Positions 1 through 9,282 of a stretch of 22,433 nt of DNA are shown piece after piece (positions within the stretch are counted from its first letter, which is position 1; each line of letters begins with the position of its first letter). Source of the DNA: Folioceros fuciformis (taxonomy: Eukaryota; Anthocerotophyta; Anthocerotopsida; Anthocerotales); the NCBI GenBank assembly GCA_049999805.1, contig JBNGIO010005938.1, forward strand, positions 1 to 22,433, given 5' to 3'. The position numbers were made by a program, and so were the translations under genes. A model generated the notes under the pieces. The model was not told the origin of the DNA. It was given only the letters and a program-made list of their open reading frames with translations, and ran no database searches.

Positions 1-199
1 ACGGCTGCAAAAGGTGGATCAGAGAGCGCCGGTTCCATGCTACCACACAATCGTGCCCTGCTTAGCATCCCCGCATGCACATGTACAGGAGGAGGAGGGA
101 GATGAAGAAGCCGTGGCATCCCCCGGGCCCGGCAGTGGCACCTACCACGGCGCGGAGGAAGAAGACGACTCGGCGCCGGGAAACGGCCCAGAGCAAGGC

Positions 200-800
200 A
201 ACAACACGGGCGACACAGACAGCTGCGTCTTCTACCACAACGCAAGCTTGGAGCCGCTCACCGCAGACGAGGCCACCAAGGTGCTCCAGCAAACTGGTGG
301 ACAAGTACAGGGGACGCTACTCCCGGGAGCTGGGCATGGAGGTGGACCGGAGCGAGGAGGAGGTGGAGTGCTAGTTCCCGGCGTCGGTGCTTTTCAACCA
401 CCGGTCCAGCGTCCACCCGTCGCCCTCGCTCCTGCGTCGGCTGGAAGAAGGGGGGATCCGGACTGCGGCGGACGTGCTGGGAGTGGAGTATGGCCCGTGT
501 GACGCAACTCCTCGAGAGCGAGAGCCTGGAGAGACCCGCATGTAGTGTGAACAGGAGGTCACCCTCCCGCCTGCACAAAGCCATTGCGCAGAGCCTCAGG
601 CGCAGCGGGGCGGGCGCATCTCCGCGCTGAAGGACGTGCCGTTCTTCGACCAGCTTCTGGAGAGCGTGGGCCACATCCACGGGCCTGGGACCGAGCACCG
701 TGGGGGTCTTTCTCCACGAGCTCAAAGGCCTGTGGACGGGCTCGGGCCCCGGAACTGGCACTCGGGCCCTCTCTCCGCGATCCGCCATCTCAAGCAGAAG
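200..800 (+). pseudogene. Decayed helix-hairpin-helix DNA-repair-like gene remnant
   Basis: Three plus-strand frames each hold a piece of what looks like one protein. Frame 2 (about 200-290) reads into LTADEATKVLQ. A one-base shift then continues as KLVDKYRGRYSRELG (about 290-335). A TAG at 371-373 interrupts this frame where the sense suggests a tryptophan before a phenylalanine, and the frame resumes as SVLFNHRSSVHP and LLRRLEEGGIRTAADVLG. After further shifts, 685-745 reads GLGPSTVGVFLHELKGLW. The order (YGxxYxxELG, then ASxLF, then a G-[IL]-xTxxxxL segment, then G-[LV]-GPxTVxxFLxEL) resembles the bacterial-type endonuclease III-like HhH family as I remember it. The upstream 75-240 part is acidic low complexity. 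At least two frameshifts and one stop argue for a pseudogene; unrecognised introns or assembly errors could explain some of this. The family assignment is from memory and tentative. Confidence 0.4.
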
Positions 801-899
801 CCTGCGCTCGGACAAGGGCGCCCTACTCCGCCTCACCCACGCGGCCCAGGGATTTGGATGTCCGCGACGCCGGACGCGCGACTTCCTTTCGTCGGTGAC

Positions 900-1642
900 C
901 CGGCAGGATCGAGTGTTCGAAATGGGCACCACCACGTCCCGCTCCACTTCAGTGGAGACACACATGTCAGGCTCGATTGACGCGAGGAAATTGATGGTAG
1001 CATTTTTCCTTTTTCTTAACTCCCTCTCCACTGGTTTCGCGATCATTCGAGTGTCCGCGCTGGCAAGTCCAGATTCGAGACCAGAACTTCCCGCACAGCA
1101 CATGTTTCGTCCCACCGACGGACCATCTTCCTGGTCACCATCCCAGGTTGAAAACGTCGTTGATTCGTCAAGGACTCCGGTCGAGGGCGTCTTGTAGTTG
1201 TAAGGTTGCCATCAGGCGAGGAGCCTGCCGGTGCACCAACCACGTTAGAACCGGGGCAAGTTCGCGCCTTCTCATACTCCGGGCGTGTGTATCCATAATT
1301 TGCTGCTGCTCCCAGCATTTCCAAGTGCGACACAGAGCGCATTTCCACTTCGGCTGTGCTCCGAAAGTGGAAGTATCCTTCCTAGGTTGTTTCCATTCCA
1401 GTGTGCCGGACACAGCGACCTGTCCACCACTGATCAAGTACGGGCCAGTATAGATGGGGTCGGGGTCCGCTGAAGAAGTGGGGGTGGTCCACACGTAGCA
1501 ACCGATTTCGGTAAAGTATTTGATTAAACAAAGCCCTGGGAAGAATTGTGCGTTTCCAATCGTCGTCGTCTCGGTATCATGACACGAGTAGTTGGCTGGT
1601 GCGGCTGGGCACATTGAGGAGGAGAACGTGGGCGAGGGAGCC
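900..1642. other. Upstream region of the five-helix membrane protein gene
   Basis: No coding region I can defend. Open frames on both strands are short and lack recognisable motifs. The stretch presumably holds the promoter and 5' leader of the gene starting at 1643, whose ATG lies in a good context (gccATGG). The open frame extends upstream of that ATG to 1592 without another ATG, so 1643 is the first usable start in frame. Confidence 0.4.
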
Positions 1643-4335
1643 ATGGAATGCAGCAGATGGGTGGCGTTGGCGGTGTTGATTCAGCTTGCTGTCGGGTGCA
1701 GTGGCGCGGAACGGATTCATGCTCTGGGAGAGGACTTGGATAGGATTTTCCCTCTGGAGCAGCCGCTTCGAATTCACCAGGATCGGGATGGCGCTAGGCG
1801 TGGTCCACGTGCCGCGGGCGCTGTGATGACAGCGGGCCGGGAGCACAATCCATGGGATTCCGGGCTCGCGCTGGGCTCAGACGCAGCTTTGCGCTCTGAG
1901 CATTGGCATGGCGACTACCGGGTGGCGGGGGGATTGGGAAGAAGGAAGGCGCTTCAGCTGCTGGACAATTCAAGCTGGCCTTTGGCTGTGCGAGGGGATC
2001 GCCCAGACCCGCTCGACAAGCTCAGACACTACAGAGGCGGATTCAATGTCAAGAACAAGCACTATTGGGCGGTACGTTGACAGCAATTTTGGTGCCCAGC
2101 TTGACGCAGGATTGGGTTCCGACGGTGTTTGTACTGGTTTTGATCGGGTGTGGAACGCGAGCAGTCTGTTGTCTTCACAGGTATCATTGTGTTGTCTCTA
2201 GGCGCGGTATGGATTCTTGTTGGGATCGTCGTGATTTTGTGGAGGAAGCGGTTGCTCGGGAAACGGGCTGCAGCAACAGGTTTACCAGCTGTTCAGTGCG
2301 TCGGAGCTCTTTTTCTGGCCGCATGTCTGGCTCTGCTATCGATGTGAGTTGTGCATTGTCTTGAAGGAATTTGCTCTTGCCGTTCCATATGCCAGTCTGA
2401 GGGACAATGTCGTGTCAAGAATTGGATTATCTCTGCCCGCACCAGGTCCTGAGCTTAATTCAAGGCAATTACCTTGCAGAGCACTCCTGGGGATGCTACT
2501 CCATGACAACATGAACTTCCAGAAGGACATGAGGAGGGTGGAGGGCATCATCAACACCACAACAGAAACAGCTACGCTGGCTGTTACCGACATCACATCG
2601 CATCTTTCTGCACTAATGCAAGTCAACACCAGTTCCCTGGGCATCTCCTTACAAGACAATGGGGTAAGTTCGGACTTGAACGACATCAACAAGGAAGCAC
2701 ACTCGGTGCAACATAGAGTGGCACAAGTTCTGAAGATTATGAGAAAGGTGCTCAAACCCATGTAAGCTAGAACACCACCTCGTGTCCCCCTGTCCGTTGT
2801 TCTCCCTTGCTGGGAACGTGCCCGGGGCAAGTTGCTTTTTGCTTGTACAGCAGTAGCCGTGTTAATGACTCTTGTGCCTGCAGGAACATCGGTGTGTACG
2901 TCATTGCTGCGGCGGAGGTTGCCCTGCTCTTCGTTGGCCTTGGTAAGTTTGTACTTTTGGAGTCCAGCAGCACTGCATCACACGTTCTATTTGTGACTGA
3001 CTTGCTTCTCGTTCTTCTTGTGAGCTGCAGTGCTTGCTGTATTGCTTTTCAGGTTTCGCAAAGTAGGTCATGCGTTGGTATGGTAAGCAGTTCTCAACAA
3101 ACTAAAACCTCTGTGTCTGCCCCTTCTTCATCACCGCCAGAAGTAGTAGCCTAGTACTTCATCTTACAGTGTGTGAACTGGTGGCAGGGTCACGCTCATC
3201 TGCTGGCTCTTCACCCTACTCGTATGGTTGTCATCTGCAATGTACTTGGTTATCGACAAGTGAGCACCTCAGATCCAGCAATAACGTCCAGTTGTGCATG
3301 CTACAAGCTGTCTACACTCCACAATCACCTTGAAAACCCGTCTGTCTGTTATGGATGCAGTGTTGCAGCTGACGTTTGCACAACAGTGAAAGAGTACCAG
3401 CAGCACCCGGAAAGCACCACACTGGAAGCCATTCTTCCTTGCCGTAAGCTACAGCAAGTGTCTATTGAAGGGATATCGCAACTTAAACAAGAACTGAGTA
3501 TAATCGTGTCGGGAGTAAGTTCTCTCCCTTCCCTCGTACCTGCTCCGCAATTTTGATTTTAGGCCTTACGGATCCCTCTTCTTGTGGCTCCTCTCTTCAG
3601 GTAAACAGCGGCTTCGGCATCGCTCAAAGCTTACTGGGCACGGACTTAGTAGCAGGCGCCAGCTTCGTAACTGTGTGCGACCCCTTTGCAAACGCAAACG
3701 ACTCAACTCTGAGTCTGACCACCATGACACCATCCTGTCCACCGAACACAGTCCCCATCGAGGACTTCCCCGAGGTAAGTGCCGTCTCCTTCCTTCCCTA
3801 ATTGATGGCTGCGCGTGAACGAATGAAGCTCGTGCTCTGACAGGAGCTCTCCACATCGCAGGTTCTCGCGCCTTACGTGTGCCAGGACAGGGACCCAGAC
3901 CCGACTGCGTGCACCTCGAGACAGCAAACAATAACTGAAGAACAGTACAATGCGACGGTTTTGCTCTGCTCCAGACTGCAGACCGTAGTAACGGACGACA
4001 TTCCCGCGATCCAGGTCGTGGCCCAGTGCTCGTTCGTGCTGGATGCCTTCTCCGCCATCCAGCAACAGTGCCCGTCGGTCAAGTCCGCTCTGCGCTCCAT
4101 CTGGATCTTGTTTCTAACCCTGGCTGTGATTAGCGCCCTCGCCATCCTCGGCTGGTTGCTGGCTGTATGGCGCAGCCATGGAGTTCCGCGCTGGGCCAGC
4201 GTCATCGACGCTGATGGATCCAGTATCTTTGACATCGACGATTCCCAGCCCCAACCCAGCAAAAAGACTTTGTCACTCTCCCGTCATGACCAATCCAGTG
4301 CTGACCATAGCCATGGAGATGACGAGCTCGTCTAA
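1643..4335 (+). CDS. Five-transmembrane plasma-membrane protein, plant At2g12400 family (tweety-like topology)
   Basis: Nine exons fit the splice signals and phases: 1643-2071, 2165-2343, 2480-2761, 2884-2942, 3031-3082, 3188-3259, 3361-3514, 3601-3774 and 3862-4335, giving about 624 residues. An N-terminal signal peptide (ECSRWVALAVLIQLAVGCSG) is followed by a soluble segment ending DPLDKLRHYRGGFNVKNKHY, a hallmark of the plant family often labelled plasma membrane fusion protein. Predicted helices lie near residues 144-169, 185-210, 298-323, 334-357 and 547-570. Between helices 2 and 3 is an extracellular heptad-like region with NTT and NTS glycosylation sites. Between helices 4 and 5 is a Cys-rich ectodomain containing NVAADVC and EAILPC. 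The roughly 54-residue tail is polar and probably cytosolic. The 2+2+1 helix layout matches tweety (TTYH) proteins, but homology to them is inference. The last acceptor is ambiguous: one at 3843 would add six in-frame residues. Biological role is not established. Confidence 0.82.
2664..2669 (+). other. Strong unused or alternative splice donor inside exon 3
   Basis: A consensus GTAAGT follows the GGG ending at 2663 in phase 0, in the middle of exon 3 of the membrane protein gene. The frame stays open across it and codes for SSDLNDINKEAHSVQHRVAQ, which fits the family's helical ectodomain, so I kept this sequence as exon. Use of this donor could give a shorter isoform, but the exon starting at 2884 needs phase 2, so a direct join would shift frame. 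Confidence 0.35.
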
Positions 4336-4744
4336 ATTCCAATCCGGAGCTTCTCCAGGACAACCTTTCGCATTCCGCACTTCAAACCATCTTGAGCCAA
4401 GAAGGTATGGGACGAAGGATGGACTCCAAACGACCTTCTCAACGTCGTATACCAAGTTGTGAAATACGAACATGGCATACCATTGTACAAATTGTGAAGT
4501 ACCAAGTCCCATCCCGGAAATCCGTCCGTAGTTGACTGGAATAGAATTTTTCTTCCCTTTTCTCTCCCCGGAAGACGACGATGGGAGGATGTCACATGAC
4601 ATACCACTTTACGGATTGACTGAAGATATATTCTGTGTATGGTATCTTGCCAGCTTACATAGTCACTAAATTAATAAACTATATTTCCCTTATAATCCTT
4701 TGTAAGGAAGATGAATGGTGAATTTGTGGTCTTGCATTATCACT
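4336..4744 (+). other. 3' flank of the membrane protein gene
   Basis: No gene is seen. This stretch probably carries the 3' UTR; ATTAATAAACTATATTT near 4668-4684 could serve as an AT-rich polyadenylation context. Short open frames on the minus strand have no family features. Confidence 0.3.
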
Positions 4745-5070
4745 CAGCATTGCAATTGAGGTGGTCAGCTTGCATTGATCACTTCGCAATGCAATCGAGG
4801 TGGTCCGCTTGCATTGATCACTTCGCAATGCAATCGAGGTGGTCCGCTTGCATTGATCACTTCGCAATGCAATCGAGGTGGTCAGCTTGCATTGATCACT
4901 TGTCTTGCATTGTCAGCACATGTCTTGCATTGTTCACTCCGCAATGCAATTGAGGTGGNNNNNNNNNNTGTCTTGCATTGTTCACTCCGCAATGCAATTG
5001 AGGTGGTCAGCACATATCTTGCATGGATCACTCCGCAATGCAATCGAAGTGGTTGCAATTGAGGTGGTCA
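4745..5070 (+). repeat. 39-nt minisatellite with internal inverted repeat
   Basis: Tandem units of 39 nt begin AATCGAGGTGG and run through TTGCATTGATCACTTCGCAATGC. Three units from about 4755 to 4871 are nearly identical. Later units are altered and interspersed with shorter variants carrying TGTCTTGCATTGTTCACTCC, ending near 5070 with a truncated copy. Each unit contains the arms TGCATTG and CAATGCA around a 9-nt loop, so every copy can fold as a small hairpin. Because 39 is a multiple of three, the repeat stays open in several frames; I treat those frames as non-coding. A 10-N gap lies inside the array. Confidence 0.9.
4959..4968. other. Assembly gap (10 N) inside the minisatellite
   Basis: Ten Ns directly follow an AATTGAGGTGG repeat start and precede TGTCTTGCATTG. 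The array copy number across this point is therefore unknown and probably collapsed. Confidence 0.99.
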
Positions 5071-5807
5071 ACACATTTGGCTCCATATGATAGGGTGTGA
5101 ATTGGATAATGATTGTCTAATAATCAGCCCATTAACAATGGAGGTAGATGCACTGCATTACACTGCAGATCTCATTGCACTCACAACACCTAGGCATCCA
5201 AGCATGGAAATCAAATTTTTGTGCTAAGGATCGCTTGTAACCTTTGAAGATAACCAAAATTCTTGAAATGCAATGCCAAAGAGTCGAAGAGTTCTTCTTG
5301 GATGGTAATCAAATTCACACAAAGAAAATTAATCTCGTCTGGTTTACGAAGTGCAAATATTTTCACCTTATTGAACTCGTTCGTGCACTCCACATCGAGC
5401 ACTAGCTCTTTTCTATAGGAACTGCAAGACTCCCAACCAGTTTCATGGATTGGATGCGTTCACTGCTAAAAGTTCATGGGATGCACCTGCTAAAAGTTCA
5501 TGGGATGCACCTGGACAGTCGGTATGGTTGTCTAAAAATACTCTGTTCTTTGGTATGCTATGACATTCTTTTTTTAGACGACACAAAGAATGTGTCTAAT
5601 GTCCCGTCGTACCTGTGTTGTAACATAACCGTGGAGCAAGTGACAGGCACGACGCACCCGTCGAGTATATATTGTACGTGGATGTGGATAATGTGGATGC
5701 GTTGTTTGAAGACGATTTCGGTCACTATGGCCAGGCGTTGCAAGTGGCATGAAATGTCCGACATTAGGTTGTCTGGATCGGAGCTAGCTACAGGAGGCGT
5801 CTGAGAG
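5071..5807. other. Intergenic region upstream of RAF1
   Basis: No supported gene. The stretch contains a 24-nt direct duplication (5464-5511) and probably the RAF1 promoter and leader. A TGA at 5802-5804 lies in frame just upstream of the RAF1 ATG, closing the upstream frame. Confidence 0.4.
5464..5511 (+). repeat. 24-nt tandem duplication
   Basis: TGCTAAAAGTTCATGGGATG and the following CACC occur twice in a row with a 24-nt period and no mismatch. This is a simple local duplication with no evident function. Confidence 0.9.
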
Positions 5808-7178
5808 ATGGCCATGGAGATCAGCATTGGATGTGCCGCGGCTATCTGCCAGCAATTTGAGGGTTGGAAGTGCAGGGGCCTTAGCGTCGTCAGGAGCTCT
5901 TGCGCGCCTCCCTTTCTCAGCCTGTGCAGCGGCCAGGCCCAGGCGTCTCGATTCGGTCCCGCATTGTCGTGTGCAGATACGAGCGGCAGCGGAAGGCAGA
6001 GATGCGCACGATGGGTGTGCGCAGCAGCAGGGGGAAAGGACGTATACCAGCCTTTCCGGCCCCCGGTCACCAACCTGCCTGCTCCGGGTACTACGTCCCC
6101 GGAGGAGCAGCTGCAGATCCTGAGGGAGAGGCGGGGGCTATGGCACGAGTACGCTCTCGTTGTCCCCTTCCTCGCCCGGGCGGGCTACACCCCGACGCAG
6201 ATAGATGAGGCCACGGGGGTGACCGGGGTGGAGCAGAACATGATCGTGGGGGCTTCCCAGGTGCGGCTGTCGCTCATAGCCGCGGGAATGGGAGCGGAGA
6301 TGCTGAATTTCTTCGATGTGGGAGGGGCTGAACTGCTGTATGAGCTTAGAATTCTGTCCACGGACCAGAGGAAGGCCTCGGCGGAGTTGATCGTGGACAG
6401 AAGGATGGACCCTAAAGAGGCCAAGGATCTGGCCCGGGCTGTGAAAGACTACGACCGGAGGAAGAGAGAGGAGGGGTGGGCAGCCTTCAACAACGGCCGG
6501 CCGGGGGACTGTCTTGCCTTCGCTTGTTACCGCCAGAGCAAGGAGGTGAAATCCGATGCTGAGAGAGAGAGCCTGATCAATAAGGGGCTCAGCTATGCCG
6601 TTTCTGAATCTGCACGGAGCAAGCTAAGGGGAGCCCTAGGGTTGGACGCTGCGCCGGAGTCATCCGAGCGCGAGGAGGCCGTTAGGGCTAGATTACAGGT
6701 GGTCAGGCTTCCTAGCAAGCAGGAGACAGAAAACTCTCCGCTTCCTGTTATACTGCCTGTAGCTACTGACCTGGCGTCTGTGGAAAGTGCTCCTCTGGTT
6801 GGAGCTGTTGGTGATGGTCCCTTCAATGTTTACGGTGCACAACCTGTGTGGAACTCATGGCTGCCTCTTCCAGGATGGTCCTCTGTCTTGACGTCCCGGG
6901 CTCCCATTGCTGTGGTGTTCCCGGATGCAAGTGTTTTAGATGTGGGGTCATCTCCGGGGACTGTTACAAGGAAGGGCAGGAACGAACCTGTCTTGTTGGT
7001 GGTGGACAAGGGAAACGTCGATTTAGAGGAAGATGCTTACTTTCTGGTGGAGGAACACCAGCGCTTGGCTTTGCGGTTAGGTTCCAAAGCAGCTGCAACA
7101 AAACCAAAGACATTCGGGAAAGTTGTAGTTGTATTGAGACCCCCCCTGCCTGAGAACGAAGATGATGTCTGGGAATGA
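5808..7178 (+). CDS. RAF1: Rubisco accumulation factor 1, chloroplastic
   Basis: An intronless 456-residue protein. RAF1 is a stromal chaperone that acts after chaperonin: it stabilises folded RbcL dimers and promotes their assembly to the RbcL8 core. Residues 1 to about 75 are a plausible transit peptide (Ser/Arg/Ala/Cys rich, almost no acidic residues, ending near RWVCAAAGGK). From about residue 95 the conserved alpha domain is clear: SPEEQLQILRERRGLWHEYA, then GYTPTQIDEATGVTGVEQN and NFFDVGGAELLYELR, ending near 275. A variable linker (about 276-298) leads to the beta, dimerisation, domain, which includes GPFNVYGAQPVW and WSSVLTSRAPIAVVFPDAS, and an acidic C-terminus (NEDDVWE). Length is normal for the plant family. 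The ATG at 5808 follows an in-frame TGA at 5802; a second ATG lies two codons later. The single-exon structure agrees with plant RAF1 genes as I remember them. I see no damage. Confidence 0.96.
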   Translation: MAMEISIGCAAAICQQFEGWKCRGLSVVRSSCAPPFLSLCSGQAQASRFGPALSCADTSGSGRQRCARWVCAAAGGKDVYQPFRPPVTNLPAPGTTSPEEQLQILRERRGLWHEYALVVPFLARAGYTPTQIDEATGVTGVEQNMIVGASQVRLSLIAAGMGAEMLNFFDVGGAELLYELRILSTDQRKASAELIVDRRMDPKEAKDLARAVKDYDRRKREEGWAAFNNGRPGDCLAFACYRQSKEVKSDAERESLINKGLSYAVSESARSKLRGALGLDAAPESSEREEAVRARLQVVRLPSKQETENSPLPVILPVATDLASVESAPLVGAVGDGPFNVYGAQPVWNSWLPLPGWSSVLTSRAPIAVVFPDASVLDVGSSPGTVTRKGRNEPVLLVVDKGNVDLEEDAYFLVEEHQRLALRLGSKAAATKPKTFGKVVVVLRPPLPENEDDVWE

Positions 7179-7800
7179 GGTGAAGCCGTCATGTAGCCAC
7201 CCTATATGGTCTTGGCTTCTTCACATAAGCCTTTCAGGTGCAAATGGTTTTCGGGTACCAGCCAGACGCATCCATCTCAAATTCCTTCGAAGATGTGTGA
7301 CGAAGGACGCGACGACCAACGCGGGCCTCCTTTCACCATTTATCATGCATGACGTTTGGGGATGATGCCCGCGGTGTCTACGGCCACCCCGGACAAGTGT
7401 GGTCGTGACCAAGTCCCCTGTTGCCACTGGGACTAAGCTGTGAAAGCATCTGCAAAAGGAAAACGGGTGGAAGGTTGTAGCCACCGACTCATTGTCTTAG
7501 TGCTGGTTGCAGACGGTCCTTGTTTAGATTCCTGGCCAACGTTATTTGTGAGGTAGTGCGTACCTGGCGGACTTGCTCCGAAGGTGCTCGGTCCCTTCAA
7601 AACATGGGAAGAAGACCGGGTGTCCCCCTCCCCATCTGTTCGTTTGGAGATTCTACGTGTTTGGTGTGCCCTCCATAATGTGACTCTTCCACTGTCTGTG
7701 ACGCGGAAGGGTCGAGCGAGGCTACCAAGGGTGAGAAGTTCTCTGCATGCTTCTGCATTGCTGACAGTCAAAGTCGTAATCTGAAACACGCGGAGCAAGC
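7179..7800. other. RAF1 3' flank, no gene recognised
   Basis: The stretch presumably includes the RAF1 3' UTR. Several frames are open for 60-130 codons on the minus strand, but they have no conserved motif and no convincing Met start, so none is called. Confidence 0.3.
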
Positions 7801-7802
7801 AA

Positions 7803-7945
7803 TAATTTCGCTGAAGGCAACTGCAACACACATTGTGTCGTACCAAAGCTCATCAAAGGGATGAATTTTTCCATCAGTTCTTCACGAAGGATACCAACAC
7901 CTGTTGTTAGCTCCACCTCCCACCATGAATCTAGAATGAATTGGT
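7803..7945 (-). repeat. Diverged copy of the ABCI7 exon 1/intron 1 segment
   Basis: Read on the minus strand, this stretch matches 20344-20500, the first exon and first intron of the ABCI7 gene, in the same orientation. A 49-nt block here (7812-7860) aligns without gaps to 20345-20393 with 39 identities by my count. A second block around 7889-7937, containing ATTCATGG on the minus strand, is about 80 percent identical. The middle is divergent and about 15 nt shorter. The counterparts of the donor (TTC/GTGAAG) and acceptor (TTGCCTTCAG) are still recognisable. Similarity fades on both sides, so it is either a fragmentary segmental duplicate of ABCI7 or a second copy of a dispersed repeat that also lies in ABCI7. 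Confidence 0.7.
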
Positions 7946-8104
7946 CTTAGGTTCTTCTGCAAAATGTGCAGATGATTGCCTCTATATTACAATATCAATC
8001 TCTCTATATGCTCTAAAATATAATATCAAAGTTTAAGGTAGTGTCACTGCACTATATAGCACTAGGTTGATTGAAAATCAATGGTTGCTGTTGAATCTCT
8101 TCAT

Positions 8105-8146
8105 ATCCACGTTTTTTCTTCAATTATCCACGTTTTTTCTTCAATT
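8105..8146 (+). repeat. 21-nt perfect tandem duplication
   Basis: ATCCACGTTTTTTCTTCAAT plus one T is present twice in direct succession without mismatch. Confidence 0.9.
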
Positions 8147-8314
8147 CATAACAAATGTTTGCTTTGTCTTGATGAATGCTCAAAAAATATATAATCATAA
8201 TTAATCAGCATCATGAGACACGTTATGTAGCATATTGGAGAGAGATTGGTTGTTTTGGAGATTGAATTGTAGAGCTTAAAAAAATTACTATTGGAGTAGT
8301 AACAAGCATCCAAT

Positions 8315-8346
8315 GTTGTGGAGATAGAGTGTTGTGGAGATAGAGA
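8315..8346 (+). repeat. 16-nt perfect tandem duplication
   Basis: TGTTGTGGAGATAGAG occurs twice head to tail. Confidence 0.9.
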
Positions 8347-8904
8347 TGAAAAAAGTGTTTGCATTTTGTGGAAAGAATTAGAAGAAAAGGAGCGGGTTTT
8401 GCAAGGGTATGAATAGACTATTCAAGATCTAAGTGGAGAGAGAAAGATGGAGAGTTCTCTCTAACCCTTAGGTTCTATATATTCTTGTTGATTTGTGAAT
8501 CTGAAATAAAGAGCAATAGTAGGGGTGCTTTTGTGAGTCCTCCTATTGAAAAGGGCGGGCTACTTAAAGGCCTAATGTTGGTGCTTCGTGCTGAATTTTT
8601 TGCTTTTGCTCTCGCTTCAGTTTCTATGTGTGTGGTTTTCCTAGGGGTGGTACTTTACAAGCACTTATATTATTTGAAAATAAAATAAAAACTTAATATT
8701 CATTCACTTATTTGTTGTACATATCACAGGCATTAGTTTTACTCATGATCTAACATAAGATTATACCCAAGATCCAATTCATATCAAAACTAAAAATGAA
8801 AAAAAAATATTATAATTTTTTCCAAGCTAATGACACGCCCTAGGTATTTGCTGCACTTCATTTTAACCTCATGTCGAAGAGAATTCATTATAATAAATAT
8901 TTTT

Positions 8905-8965
8905 ATCCTACTTAAATAATATAATAAAATAAAATAATAAAATAATAAAATAATAATATAATATA
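8905..8965. repeat. AATAAAATAAT low-complexity tract
   Basis: A run made almost only of A and T with an irregular AATAA/AATAAA period, in the promoter-distal part of the spacer. Confidence 0.85.
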
Positions 8966-9282
8966 CTGAGAAACTTGTAACCAAAGTCGAATCTCTATTT
9001 AATAGAGAAATATAAAATAGAATCAAATTTAATATTGATTGAAGAAGCTATGGTGATATTTATCATAGGCAAGCATCCAAATATGTATGGTAAATGGGAT
9101 GTCACCAATATATGCAGTAGTAGCTCTAACACGATCCCTTCGTGAATGTACGAGAATTCAGATGGCAACTTCCGGCAAACTTGCAGAACGGAAACTCGTA
9201 GAAACGGAAGGACGTTCATGGTACCAGCCTGGGCTCATCGTGTCTCCATCGTGTACCAAGCACTGCGAATGAAAGCGATTAG

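Larger units (their letters stand above)
7950..9282. other. AT-rich intergenic region
   Basis: No gene is seen. The region is strongly AT-rich and ends in the promoter and leader of the TMEM8-like gene. It holds two small tandem duplications (8105-8146 and 8315-8346) and an AATAAAATAAT-type low-complexity run at about 8905-8965. A plus-strand open frame at 8485-8688 looks hydrophobic but has no family features and lies in AT-rich, non-coding-like sequence. Confidence 0.45.

Noticed and set aside
258-1115. Long minus-strand open frame of about 285 codons
   Set aside because: It lacks an ATG start, has low-complexity Arg/Ser-rich content, and lies antisense to the HhH-like remnant in GC-rich DNA where stops are rare.
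4679-5090. Open frames with repeated RWSACIDHFAMQS-type peptides
   Set aside because: They are a by-product of the 39-nt repeat length, run through an N gap, and have no start context or neighbouring exons.
7433-7916. Minus-strand open frames at the ABCI7-like copy as a functional gene
   Set aside because: They contain stops in the frame corresponding to ABCI7 exon 1, have no ABCI7 body downstream, and no plausible start.
8485-8688. Short hydrophobic plus-strand open frame
   Set aside because: It lies in AT-rich spacer, has no conserved motif, and ends in low-complexity codons.
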